A DNA stretch of 64,000 bases from Bacteroidota bacterium (GTDB lineage Bacteria > Bacteroidota > Bacteroidia > Sphingobacteriales > Sphingobacteriaceae): positions 62,001 to 126,000 of the forward strand of contig JAMFRP010000014.1 in the NCBI GenBank assembly GCA_026224775.1. The letters are read 5' to 3'. The notes beneath the pieces were generated by a model. It saw nothing but the letters and a program-made list of their open reading frames with translations, was not told the DNA's origin and searched no databases. The stretch's first letter is position 1; every line of letters begins with the position of its first letter. The position numbers and the translations under genes were made by a program. This document shows, piece by piece, positions 25,577 to 34,289 of this stretch.

Positions 25577-26908
25577 TTATTTATTTAGTTTTCCGGTTGA
25601 TTTTAATAGTGTGTAATAAGCAAGTCCTGCATCAGCTTTAGCAAGTTCCAGGTTTATTTGGGCTTGATAAAGTAGCGTTTCAGCATCAGCACGATCTGTA
25701 GCTGAAGCTATATTGCTTGCATATTTGTTTTGTAAAATAGTGTTGTTTTCACCGGCTTGTTCAATCGATGTTTGTAAAAGCTGTATTTTGCTTAAAGCAG
25801 TAATGTAGTTTTGATAATCCTGATTTACCTCATTCCTTACATTATCAGAAGTTATACCCTTATTGATCTCCACTTCGGTTTGCTGAATTTTAGCCTGTGC
25901 CACTTTGTTCTTGTTAGTCCAAAGCGCTGAGAAATCCCATGACAAAGTTAAGCCAACGGTTATAGGTGTAATATCATTACCAACTTTAGGTATTGGGTTA
26001 CCGGCAATGCCTACATAATATCCTGCTGCCGATGCTGCAAGTGTTGGGCTTAAATTAGCCTGTATACTTTTAATATTTGTTTGGGCAACACGGTTACGCA
26101 AATCAAGTTCTTGTAATTCCTGGCGGGCTGTTAAAGCGGTATCTATATAATCACTTAAAGGGCCAACCGGTTTAGCGGCATCTTTAATCTCATCAATACT
26201 TAAATTGGTAGTTTCGGGCAAACCTAATAAAATATCTAAATTGTAGTTTATGATTTTACGATTGCTTTCAAGGTCGATACCATTTAATTGTATGTTAGCT
26301 TTCTGTAATTCAAAACGTAACACATCGTTTTTGGTAACCAATCCCTGATCAAAGAAACGTTGTGACTGATGTATCTGCGCATCAACAGTTGCAATGTTTT
26401 GGTTTACAACCTTTATGCTCTGTAACACTTTATACAGATTATAATATGCACTGATAATATCATAAGTGATCTGATCTTTATCTGAAGAAGCACTTAAACG
26501 CGATACCTGTGTTAACAAATCGGTAGACTGGCGTGCATATCTAAGCTTGTTACCGCCGAAAATAGTTTCGTTAATTGAAGCTATGCCTAAATAAGCGTTA
26601 GCGCTGGTAGGTAGTGCGATTGTTTCTCCGCCAAACTTCAATAAGTTTTCAGGTATCTGTGCACGATCATAAGTAGCACTTACCGAACCTGTTGGCAGCG
26701 ATTTATCTTTTGCCTGATTGTATTCAGATACAGCTTCATCAATTTTAGCCTGCGAATATTTTAACGTTTTGCTGGTTTGTAAACCAAGTGAAATTGCCTC
26801 GGGCAATGTAATGGTCCTGTCTTGCGCACTAGCTACATTTGCCAGTACACCAAGTATAACGGCTGTTATGCCGTACAGTTTAAGGGGTTTTATTAATTTA
26901 TTTAACAT
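25577..26908 (-). CDS. TolC-family outer-membrane efflux protein
   Basis: Outer-membrane channel of the tripartite pump. The 443-aa protein has a signal peptide ending NVASAQ (about residue 29) and two OEP repeats rich in long helices (ITLPEAISLGLQTSKTLKYS at the start of the first). The ATG at 26908 overlaps the end of tetR by 11 bp, so translation may be coupled; an upstream ATG at 26938 overlaps by 41 bp and would put a charged stretch before the signal peptide, so I prefer 26908. Confidence 0.9.
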   Translation of the reverse strand: MLNKLIKPLKLYGITAVILGVLANVASAQDRTITLPEAISLGLQTSKTLKYSQAKIDEAVSEYNQAKDKSLPTGSVSATYDRAQIPENLLKFGGETIALPTSANAYLGIASINETIFGGNKLRYARQSTDLLTQVSRLSASSDKDQITYDIISAYYNLYKVLQSIKVVNQNIATVDAQIHQSQRFFDQGLVTKNDVLRFELQKANIQLNGIDLESNRKIINYNLDILLGLPETTNLSIDEIKDAAKPVGPLSDYIDTALTARQELQELDLRNRVAQTNIKSIQANLSPTLAASAAGYYVGIAGNPIPKVGNDITPITVGLTLSWDFSALWTNKNKVAQAKIQQTEVEINKGITSDNVRNEVNQDYQNYITALSKIQLLQTSIEQAGENNTILQNKYASNIASATDRADAETLLYQAQINLELAKADAGLAYYTLLKSTGKLNK

Positions 26909-27569
26909 ATGCAGGATAGGTGTTTTGTGTTTTGTCATTTTCCTTAACTAAATAAGCTCTCAGTAATTTCTTTTGATAAGCTTTAATACGTGGTTTAAAT
27001 TTTTCCTCCAGGTTACGTTCATCTAAAATGTCATATCCCAACATCATTGATGTTAACTGAGGTGCATTAATAATAAAGTTTTTTGTTCCGTAAAGAGTAG
27101 CGGTTACCATCTCAAAATCAACATCCTCATTAAACTCGCCATTGTCTACTCCCTCTTTCAAAATTTTATGAAACTCATTCACATTTTCCATAAGGATTCG
27201 GGTAAGGCTCTCGGAAAGTTCCGTCCGCTTATTCATTGACATTTCCTGATAAAGCATTTTTTGGAAGCAGTTATTGTTCACCACCCGCTCTGCATACATA
27301 TCAACATACGTTTCTACTTTTCCCCACGAACTTAAATGCTCGTCATTTCCGAGGTCTTGCAACAGATCCTTAAATGAATTAATTTTCCTGTTGAATACAG
27401 CTAAAAATAAACCTTCTTTTGAACCGAAGTAATAGTTCAGCATAGCCATATTAACTCCAGCCTCGCCTGATATAGAACGGGTTGAAGCGCCATCATAGCC
27501 CTGGTCCGAAAATACTTTCTCGGCCACGTCAAGGATATGATCTTTCTTATCTATTTTATCTTTGTCCAT
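26898..27569 (-). CDS. TetR-family repressor of the efflux operon
   Basis: A 223-aa regulator with the TetR helix-turn-helix at residues about 10-56 (ILDVAEKVFSDQGYDGASTR, then MLNYYFGSKEGLF) and a variable ligand-binding C-terminal domain. It is the first gene of the operon and overlaps tolC. A perfect 22-bp dyad overlaps its promoter (27587-27608), so it very probably represses its own operon and is released by a pump substrate. The ligand is not predictable. Confidence 0.92.
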   Translation of the reverse strand: MDKDKIDKKDHILDVAEKVFSDQGYDGASTRSISGEAGVNMAMLNYYFGSKEGLFLAVFNRKINSFKDLLQDLGNDEHLSSWGKVETYVDMYAERVVNNNCFQKMLYQEMSMNKRTELSESLTRILMENVNEFHKILKEGVDNGEFNEDVDFEMVTATLYGTKNFIINAPQLTSMMLGYDILDERNLEEKFKPRIKAYQKKLLRAYLVKENDKTQNTYPAYVK

Positions 27570-27582
27570 TGTTTTAACGGCG

Positions 27583-27590
27583 CAAAATTA
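27583..27590 (-). promoter_or_regulatory. -7 element (TAATTTTG) of the tetR efflux operon
   Basis: Read on the - strand, TAATTTTG matches TAnnTTTG and lies 13 bp before the tetR ATG. It overlaps the inner end of the dyad at 27587-27608, so a bound repressor would block it. Confidence 0.55.
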
Positions 27591-27608
27591 ATCAAACGAT
27601 TGATTAAT
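27587..27608. promoter_or_regulatory. 22-bp perfect dyad: probable TetR operator
   Basis: ATTAATCAA (27587-27595) and TTGATTAAT (27600-27608) are exact inverted arms around ACGA. It lies 18 bp upstream of the tetR start codon and overlaps the -7 element. Size and symmetry fit a TetR dimer site. It is the only perfect dyad of this length in the tetR / PIG-L intergenic region. Confidence 0.7.
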
Positions 27609-27764
27609 GTAAAATATTTTTTGTAATCTTATTGTAATATGCCCGTGTTTAGATATAAAAACACAATCAAAAGATCGCTATCTATATTAAACAGATAATC
27701 ATTTAATTGTTTTTTTATTGATACAATAAATAGGCCTGATTATCTTTCATTTATATTTGTTTCT

Positions 27765-30251
27765 ATGAAGCGTATTATATTTTTTGCCTTATTCATATTT
27801 ATCAGTAGTTCAGTATTTTCACAAACTGCTCCCCCATCCGATCTCATAACCATTGAACAAAGCTTTAAAAAGCTGGATGTATTGGGCAGTGTGCTATATG
27901 TTGCCGCACATCCCGATGATGAGAACACACGCTTACTGGCATATTTGGCACAGGAAAAACATTATCGTACCGGTTATTTATCGTTAACCCGTGGTGATGG
28001 CGGCCAAAATTTGATAGGAAATGAACAAGGTGAACAATTAGGGTTGATACGCACCCAGGAATTATTGGCAGCCCGAAGGATGGACGGCGCTGAACAGTTC
28101 TTTAGTCGCGCGAATGATTTTGGCTTTAGCAAAGGGCCCGGCGAAACATTAAAAATCTGGGATAAAGAAAAAGTATTGAGTGATGTGGTGTGGGTGATCC
28201 GGAAATTCAGGCCAGATGTGATCATCTGCCGTTTCCCTACAACCGGCGAAGGCGGTCACGGGCATCATACTGCTTCCGCTATTTTAGCACAGGAAGCATT
28301 TACAGCGGCAGCAGATCCTAACCGTTTTCCGGAGCAGTTAAAATATGTAAAGATTTGGCAGGCGAAACGCTTATTGTGGAACACCTTTAATTTCGGCAGT
28401 GTAAATACCACAAACCCCGATCAGTTTAAATTAGATATTGGCGTATACAACCCAATCATCGGCAAAGGATACGGCGAAATTGCTGCTGAAAGCAGATCTA
28501 ATCATAAAACCCAGGGCTTCGGATCCGCCAAACAAAGGGGTGAAGCTGCGGAATATTTCAAAACCATTTTAGGCGATGCCCCCAAAACAGATTTGATGGA
28601 TGGCGTTAATATCACCTGGGCAAGAGTTGGCGCCGAAGATATTTCAACAGAGTTATCGACAATACAAAAAGGATTTGATGTTGACCGTCCCGATAAATCA
28701 GTACCCGCTTTAGTTAATTTATTAGGCAAGGTTGAAAAGGTAAAAGATGATTACTGGCGAGAACAAAAAACAAAGGACTTAAACGAATTAATTGCCGCTT
28801 GCGCGGGATTGTGGTTTGAGAGTTACTCGGCAGCACCGGTTTATGCTATTGGAGATAGTATCCCAGTGGAAACTCAGGTTTTGTTAAGATCTGATTTGGC
28901 AATTAAGGTTGGACCTATTTTATTCTCTGATAATAATACCTCCCATGCACCCATAACCGTGCGAAACAAACAAATATTACCTAAAAATACAATAACCAGT
29001 TTTAATGATAAGTTTTCAGGTGGAATAATAACTCAACCGTATTGGTTAAAATTTCCTCATAGTACCGGCACTTATAATACCGATTATTTAGATGAGATCG
29101 GATTCACAGAACAAAGGTCACTTCCAGAAAATATTCCTAATTCGGTTTATATAACATTTAATATATTAAACCATAATATTGAATTTGAACGGCCAATCAA
29201 ATACAAACACGTTGACCCCGCCCGTGGCGAACTTTATGAACCACTAGTGATCGCCCCGCCGGTAACTGCAAATATTGGCGACAAGGATTATATATTCAAT
29301 TCTAAACAATCACAAAATGTAGTAGTAAAACTTAAAAGTTTTACTACTACAAGCGGCAGCATCAGCATAAAACCAATAGATGGCTGGAAAATAAGTCCGG
29401 ATAAAATAGATTTCGCCGACAAGAAAAAAGGCGAGGAATGGACCGTAGATTTTAAAGTTGAGCCGACTAACGATAAGCCTAAAACAAGCGTATTTGAAGC
29501 CGTAGTTACCGCGAACAGTAAAGAATTTTCAATGGGTATAAAAACCATCGCTTATAATCACATCCCTACCATAACTTATTTCCCGCCCGCACAGGCAAAC
29601 CTCATCAATATTGATTTGAAAACTGCCGGCAAGAAAATCGGATACATAGTTGGCGCTGCTGATTTGGTTCCCGATGCTTTAAGGCAGGTTGGTTATGATG
29701 TACATATCCTCACCGAAAGCGAGATCATGAACAGCGATCTATCGATTTATGATGCTATTGTAACCGGTGTACGTGCTTTTAATGTAGATGAACGTTTACC
29801 GTTCGAACAGCCCAAATTACTAGAATATGTAAAAAATGGCGGCAACCTGGTTGTACAATACAATAACAATGCGGGAGTGCTTGTTCCCCAGATTGGGCCA
29901 TATCCATTTCGCCCGGTTAATCAACGTGTAACGGATGAAACTGCTAAGGTTACTATTTTAGATCCCACTAATCCGGTACTTAATTATCCCAATAAAATTA
30001 ATGATGCCGATTTTGATGGCTGGATACAGGAACGTGGTTTGTATTTTGTAAGCGACATCGATCCTAAATATCAAACCCCACTGCAAATGAACGATCCGGG
30101 TGAAAAGCCTAATAACGGCTCTTTAATTGTAACAAACTATGATAAGGGAAGGTTCGTATATACATCATTGGCGTTCTTCAGGCAATTGCCTGCGGGGGTG
30201 CCGGGAGCCTATCGATTATTTGTTAATTTATTAAGCAATCCTAAAAAGTAA
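27765..30251 (+). CDS. Exported PIG-L deacetylase fused to a GATase/ThuA-like domain
   Basis: An 828-aa protein with a signal peptide (1-20). The PIG-L (LmbE) zinc-dependent deacetylase domain (about 40-290) has the metal motif AAHPDDE (His49, Asp51, Asp52), then LTRGDGGQN and GEGGHGHHTAS. A beta-rich middle (about 330-610) is followed by a C-terminal class I GATase/ThuA-like domain (KKIGYIVGAADLVPDALRQV, then VKNGGNLVVQYNN). PIG-L enzymes remove N-acetyl groups from sugars; an exported one probably works on glycans in the periplasm. It stands alone with its own terminator. Confidence 0.88.
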   Translation: MKRIIFFALFIFISSSVFSQTAPPSDLITIEQSFKKLDVLGSVLYVAAHPDDENTRLLAYLAQEKHYRTGYLSLTRGDGGQNLIGNEQGEQLGLIRTQELLAARRMDGAEQFFSRANDFGFSKGPGETLKIWDKEKVLSDVVWVIRKFRPDVIICRFPTTGEGGHGHHTASAILAQEAFTAAADPNRFPEQLKYVKIWQAKRLLWNTFNFGSVNTTNPDQFKLDIGVYNPIIGKGYGEIAAESRSNHKTQGFGSAKQRGEAAEYFKTILGDAPKTDLMDGVNITWARVGAEDISTELSTIQKGFDVDRPDKSVPALVNLLGKVEKVKDDYWREQKTKDLNELIAACAGLWFESYSAAPVYAIGDSIPVETQVLLRSDLAIKVGPILFSDNNTSHAPITVRNKQILPKNTITSFNDKFSGGIITQPYWLKFPHSTGTYNTDYLDEIGFTEQRSLPENIPNSVYITFNILNHNIEFERPIKYKHVDPARGELYEPLVIAPPVTANIGDKDYIFNSKQSQNVVVKLKSFTTTSGSISIKPIDGWKISPDKIDFADKKKGEEWTVDFKVEPTNDKPKTSVFEAVVTANSKEFSMGIKTIAYNHIPTITYFPPAQANLINIDLKTAGKKIGYIVGAADLVPDALRQVGYDVHILTESEIMNSDLSIYDAIVTGVRAFNVDERLPFEQPKLLEYVKNGGNLVVQYNNNAGVLVPQIGPYPFRPVNQRVTDETAKVTILDPTNPVLNYPNKINDADFDGWIQERGLYFVSDIDPKYQTPLQMNDPGEKPNNGSLIVTNYDKGRFVYTSLAFFRQLPAGVPGAYRLFVNLLSNPKK

Positions 30252-30285
30252 GATGTCAACATTGTAATGTCTGCGTCTTATTTTT
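30249..30285 (+). terminator. Terminator after the PIG-L gene
   Basis: An outer stem (30249-30255 with 30274-30280) has one G-T pair, an inner stem pairs ACAT (30259-30262) with ATGT (30267-30270), and a TTTTTATT tail follows. It starts at the stop codon. Confidence 0.6.
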
Positions 30286-30315
30286 ATTAATTGAATAATT
30301 TTTTTGATACACATA

Positions 30316-30346
30316 TTGTTATACATCATTTAATCACATACTTTTG
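30316..30346 (+). promoter_or_regulatory. Bacteroidota-type promoter of the 63-aa gene
   Basis: TTG at 30316-30318 is followed after 20 nt by TACTTTTG at 30339-30346, a full match to the -33/-7 consensus. Transcription would start near 30353, 14 nt before the ATG. It supports the tiny gene being real. Confidence 0.65.
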
Positions 30347-30366
30347 CGGTCTGCAATAACAAGATT

Positions 30367-30558
30367 ATGAAACATCAGCAAGAAGAAGAAAAAAGCTACG
30401 ACTTTGTATATTACCTGTTAGGCCTGGTTACAGGTGTTTTTACCGGTGCTATATTAGACGTAGGATTGATATGGGCTTTAGTAGGCGGCGTTTTAGGCTT
30501 ACTTTCAGCAGGTTTATTCCTTAATGTATTAGTTAAAGGTCGCGGCGAAGAGGCATAA
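30367..30558 (+). CDS. Small two-helix membrane protein
   Basis: A 63-aa protein: acidic N-terminus (MKHQQEEEKSYDF), then two Gly-rich hydrophobic helices (about 15-33 and 37-56, YYLLGLVTGVFTGAILDVGL), ending in a charged tail KGRGEEA. The Gly spacing suggests tight helix packing. No known family is recognised. It has its own promoter match upstream and a terminator downstream, so it is a free-standing gene for an inner-membrane protein. Confidence 0.75.
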   Translation: MKHQQEEEKSYDFVYYLLGLVTGVFTGAILDVGLIWALVGGVLGLLSAGLFLNVLVKGRGEEA

Positions 30559-30582
30559 CCTCAACTAAGCGCATACGATATT

Positions 30583-30618
30583 AAAACCAGTTTATGGCAT
30601 TGCCGTATACTGGTTTTT
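30583..30618. terminator. Terminator between the 63-aa gene and the PepSY gene
   Basis: A 17-bp stem (AAAACCAGTTTATGGCA with TGCCGTATACTGGTTTT) has two mismatches and a 1-nt centre. Runs of A before and T after allow use in both directions by the converging genes. Confidence 0.75.
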
Positions 30619-30629
30619 TGCTTTTACAA

Positions 30630-31787
30630 CTATTTATTATGCTGTAACTGTTTGTGTAACCTTCGGTGAGCAACCGCCTTGGCAGGTTTGGGCTTCTTTC
30701 TTTTACCCAACCAAATTATAAAACCGGTTATAGGTAAACTCGCGCAAATCAGGCTGGCTAAAAAGGCAATTATCTTCCCAAACAAACCTAAAGCCTGACC
30801 TACGTGTATGTCATAATTCAGCTCGTTTAGTTTTAGTCCCAGGCTTTTTTGAGCATTAGGCATATGCTGCAGCATTTTTCCTGAATATTTATCGAACACA
30901 AAAGAATCGTTATTGCCATAGCGCAGGCTTTGCGTATATGCAGTTACGCCTATAGTCCCCGCTTTGGTATCATCCTGTGAAATCAAAAACATTTGTGCCT
31001 GCGGCGATTGTTTCTCTGCCGTTAAAAACGCACGGTCAACCACGGGTTTATCCTTTATTGCTGATTTGAATAATGAATCAGATTTAAAAATCCGGGTTTC
31101 ATTGGCATAGGTTTGCCCAAGATTGGCAACTTTATAAATTCCCTTATCCATCCAATCAAAATCAACACCTAAGCCTGTAATAGCTAAAATAATTACAATG
31201 GCTGTGGCATAAAAGCCGAGCACATTATGCAGGTCATAATTCACCCTACGCCAGCGGCCGTTCCATTTGATTGTAAAGCTACGTTTGCGGTCGCTCTTCC
31301 GCTTTGGCCACCACAGGATGATGCCCGTTATCATGATTAATACAAACAGGATAACAGATACGCCAACTACCAAACTACCAATTTTATCTGGCAGCAGCAG
31401 GTACAGATGTATATCTTCTATAACCGTAAAAAAATTATCCTTTAAGCCTTCGGTATGTAAAACCTGCCCGGTATAAGGATTAAGATAGATAAAGGTATAC
31501 CCCTTGGCGGGAACATTTGCTATAACCGAGGCTGGGCGATCCACCCCAAAGTAATACATATAATTGGCCGTAGCCCCGGGATATTTACTCAGCGCGATGA
31601 TTTTTAAGGCCGATGGTTCAAGATATGGCCGTTCTACCGGAACAACCTTGCGCCAGGAATGCACAGCATCCTGTATCTCATCTTGAAAACAAAAAATACA
31701 GCCTGTAATACTCACTATAAACACCACTAGCCCGGTTATAAAACCGAGCCAGCGATGTATAAAGAGTATGACTTTTTTAAAAAACAT
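30630..31787 (-). CDS. PepSY-associated transmembrane protein
   Basis: A 385-aa inner-membrane protein with four transmembrane helices: near the N-terminus (LGFITGLVVFIVSITGCIF), about 140-160, about 190-210, and near the C-terminus (IIAFLASLICASLPITGFII). PepSY-type periplasmic loops lie between. His residues at helix ends (IHRWLG, DLHNVLG, YDIHVGQ) recall haem-binding ferric reductases. It lies 1 bp after the TonB receptor gene on the same strand, so they form an operon. Role: probable reduction or release of siderophore iron. The family assignment is firm; the role is inferred. Confidence 0.88.
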   Translation of the reverse strand: MFFKKVILFIHRWLGFITGLVVFIVSITGCIFCFQDEIQDAVHSWRKVVPVERPYLEPSALKIIALSKYPGATANYMYYFGVDRPASVIANVPAKGYTFIYLNPYTGQVLHTEGLKDNFFTVIEDIHLYLLLPDKIGSLVVGVSVILFVLIMITGIILWWPKRKSDRKRSFTIKWNGRWRRVNYDLHNVLGFYATAIVIILAITGLGVDFDWMDKGIYKVANLGQTYANETRIFKSDSLFKSAIKDKPVVDRAFLTAEKQSPQAQMFLISQDDTKAGTIGVTAYTQSLRYGNNDSFVFDKYSGKMLQHMPNAQKSLGLKLNELNYDIHVGQALGLFGKIIAFLASLICASLPITGFIIWLGKRKKPKPAKAVAHRRLHKQLQHNK

Positions 31788-31788
31788 G

Positions 31789-34203
31789 TTAGAACCTGTA
31801 CGTTAAGCTTCCTACAACGCTGCGTAATTGTTGCGGATTAAAGGTTGAATAACCTATCCAATATTTTTCGTCGCCAATGTTATTCATTTTAACGGCTACC
31901 CTAAATTTGGTAAAATCATAAAATGCAGACGCATTAAATACAACGTATTGCGGCAATGTGAATGTACCAAGCGTGTGACTATTCACAACTTCATTATCGC
32001 TTGCATAGTTACCGCCAAAGCCTAATCCTAAGCCTTTAAGCACGGTGGCAGGCAAGCGGTAGCTTAACCACAAGTTAGCCGAGTATGGTGATGCCGCTGT
32101 GCCAGGGCGCAGGCCATCTACATCGGCCGTAGTATTTACGTATTTTGATGCGTTGTAAGCAAAACCACTTACTATATTAAACCCGTTAAATGGATTAGCT
32201 ATAATCTCAGCCTCAAAACCTTTGCTGGTTTGACTACCATTTTGGATAGAATGCAATGCGTCATAAGGGCGGATAATATCGTTTACTTTTATATCATAGT
32301 AGCTTAGGGTACTGCTTAATCTGCCATTAAATAAATCGAATTTAACACCGCCTTCAATTTGGTTTGCCTGTTCAGGCTTGAATGGCTTACCCGCATAATC
32401 TACACCCTGCTCATTTGTAAAACCATTTTGATAGTTAGAGAATAGCGAGACCTGATTTTTAACTAACTGATATACTAAACCAAATTTGGGCGAAAATGCA
32501 TTCTGATTATATGCACCGGTGGTTAATTGAGTAGTTGGGCTATAGCTCCCTTCATTATTAAAATGATCAAAACGGATAGCAGCGGATGCGATTAACTTAT
32601 CGGTTATATTTAAAACATCTGCTACGTAAGAGCTGTATGTGTTTGATTTAAATATAATTGGGTAGGTAAAACCAGGGGCGCCGTTAGCATAAAGAGCACC
32701 AAGGCTACCACTGTTAAAATTATCATAACTGGCGGCAGATTGTTGGGTCGAAACAACATCAAACGGTGCTGCGGTACCAAAAAAGTATTGATTTGAGTTT
32801 TGCCTAACATAGTCCAATCCGCCTACAAAACGGTTTCTTAAACCTCCAATCTTAAAATCGCCATTAATGTTTTCTTGTACTTCTATAAAACCGTCTTTAC
32901 TGTTTTTAGTTGATTGATCGTTACGGGATACAGAATCTTTTTTAATTACGTAGAAATAAGGATCATATCCGTTAGAAAAACTGTTAGTTGAAGAGAAGTT
33001 GGTTTTCGAGGTCCAGTTATCTGATATTTTGTAGTTTACCTCTGCGTAATAGTTATCATTTCGTGAACGTTGTGATAGCGAACCATCTGAGTAAGTACTC
33101 CTATAGCTGGCATCCAATTGTTTAGCGTTATTTATGCCCAAACTGGACATAGGTACACCATATGGGAAGAAATAAATAGTATTAGCAGTGTTTGAGCCCG
33201 ATGAAATTTCAGCATCAAGAGATATAGATAGCCTGCTATTAACTTTGTATAACAAACTTGGATCGAAAACGAAATTACGATTGTAACCATTTTCAAGAAA
33301 ACTTCCCTGATAATTAAATGCAGTATTTACACGAAATAATAAGTTCTTCTGTGCATCAAGCGGTGTATTTACATCGGCACTTACACGGTTAAGATGATAG
33401 TTACCGGCACTGTAAGTTACCGCACCACCAACAGTATCGTAAGGTTTTTTGGTAATACGATTTATTAAACCTCCATAAGATGTGAATGCACTACCGAATA
33501 AAGTAGCTGATGGGCCTTTCAGCACTTCAATACTTTCAATATTAGCGGCATCTACCGTATTTGTAATATTACCAGATAATCCGTTTCTTAACTGGCTCTG
33601 TAAAATAAAGCCTCTTGAATTATAATAACTTCCACCATCGCCACCGCGGCCGGTAGCATTCCACATTTGTTGTAAGCCGGGTGCATTTTTAAGCGCGTCA
33701 TCTTCAGAAAAATCAAGCTGATCGGTTATCAAGTCCTTGCTTATTGTAGAATACACTTGCGAGTTCTCCAGGTTATCCAACGGTATTTTGGCAACGTCAT
33801 CGCTTCTCTTGGTATTGAACTTATTAGTTTTATTGGCATTGATAGTAACCTGTTGCAAGGTACTGCCTGTAATGCTTATAGCTACAGCAGGTATTTGTGT
33901 AACCTCACCAGCTTGTACTGTAACCGGTAATTCCTGCGGTTTTGCGCCAACATGGGTGAAGACTAAAGTATAAGACCCAGCATGTATCTTTAACTTAAAT
34001 TTTCCTTCTTCGTTAGTTTTGGTACCGTAAGTTGTGCCTTTTACAGCTATTGATACATTCTCCACCGGTTTATTGTTACCGGTAATTACAGATCCTGTAA
34101 TAGTACCTTTATTTGTTTGTGCCGATGACCAATTATAGTTAAAAATAGTTATTGCAAATAACAGTATAGAACATACCGCTTTGTAAGGAAGTTTGATATA
34201 CAT
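31789..34203 (-). CDS. TonB-dependent siderophore-type receptor
   Basis: An 804-aa outer-membrane receptor with a signal peptide (1-29), a carboxypeptidase-regulatory-like beta domain (about 32-112, GTITGSVITGNNKPVENVSI), a plug (about 140-255, with SIEVLKGPSATLFG and INRITKKP) and a 22-strand barrel ending in the aromatic C-terminus VGSLTYRF. The plug motif and the partner PepSY protein point to a ferric siderophore. Which one cannot be told. The promoter candidate is at 34232-34239. Confidence 0.92.
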   Translation of the reverse strand: MYIKLPYKAVCSILLFAITIFNYNWSSAQTNKGTITGSVITGNNKPVENVSIAVKGTTYGTKTNEEGKFKLKIHAGSYTLVFTHVGAKPQELPVTVQAGEVTQIPAVAISITGSTLQQVTINANKTNKFNTKRSDDVAKIPLDNLENSQVYSTISKDLITDQLDFSEDDALKNAPGLQQMWNATGRGGDGGSYYNSRGFILQSQLRNGLSGNITNTVDAANIESIEVLKGPSATLFGSAFTSYGGLINRITKKPYDTVGGAVTYSAGNYHLNRVSADVNTPLDAQKNLLFRVNTAFNYQGSFLENGYNRNFVFDPSLLYKVNSRLSISLDAEISSGSNTANTIYFFPYGVPMSSLGINNAKQLDASYRSTYSDGSLSQRSRNDNYYAEVNYKISDNWTSKTNFSSTNSFSNGYDPYFYVIKKDSVSRNDQSTKNSKDGFIEVQENINGDFKIGGLRNRFVGGLDYVRQNSNQYFFGTAAPFDVVSTQQSAASYDNFNSGSLGALYANGAPGFTYPIIFKSNTYSSYVADVLNITDKLIASAAIRFDHFNNEGSYSPTTQLTTGAYNQNAFSPKFGLVYQLVKNQVSLFSNYQNGFTNEQGVDYAGKPFKPEQANQIEGGVKFDLFNGRLSSTLSYYDIKVNDIIRPYDALHSIQNGSQTSKGFEAEIIANPFNGFNIVSGFAYNASKYVNTTADVDGLRPGTAASPYSANLWLSYRLPATVLKGLGLGFGGNYASDNEVVNSHTLGTFTLPQYVVFNASAFYDFTKFRVAVKMNNIGDEKYWIGYSTFNPQQLRSVVGSLTYRF

Positions 34204-34231
34204 ATCTTATTAAGACTAATTAAAAATTGCG

Positions 34232-34239
34232 CAAATATA
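34232..34239 (-). promoter_or_regulatory. -7 element (TATATTTG) of the TonB receptor operon
   Basis: On the - strand TATATTTG fits TAnnTTTG and lies 28 bp before the receptor ATG. No clear -33 TTG is seen. A dyad lies just upstream (34267-34286). Confidence 0.45.
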
Positions 34240-34266
34240 GGCACAGAAATTTAATTACTTAGAATT

Positions 34267-34286
34267 ATTATAAATAAGCTTATAAT
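34267..34286. promoter_or_regulatory. AT-rich dyad between oxyR and the TonB receptor gene
   Basis: ATTATAA and TTATAAT are 7-bp inverted arms around ATAAGC. It sits 3 bp after the oxyR stop and 63 bp before the receptor start. It might be an operator (Fur-like sites are AT-rich dyads) or part of an oxyR terminator; the sequence does not decide. Confidence 0.35.
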
Positions 34287-34289
34287 AGA

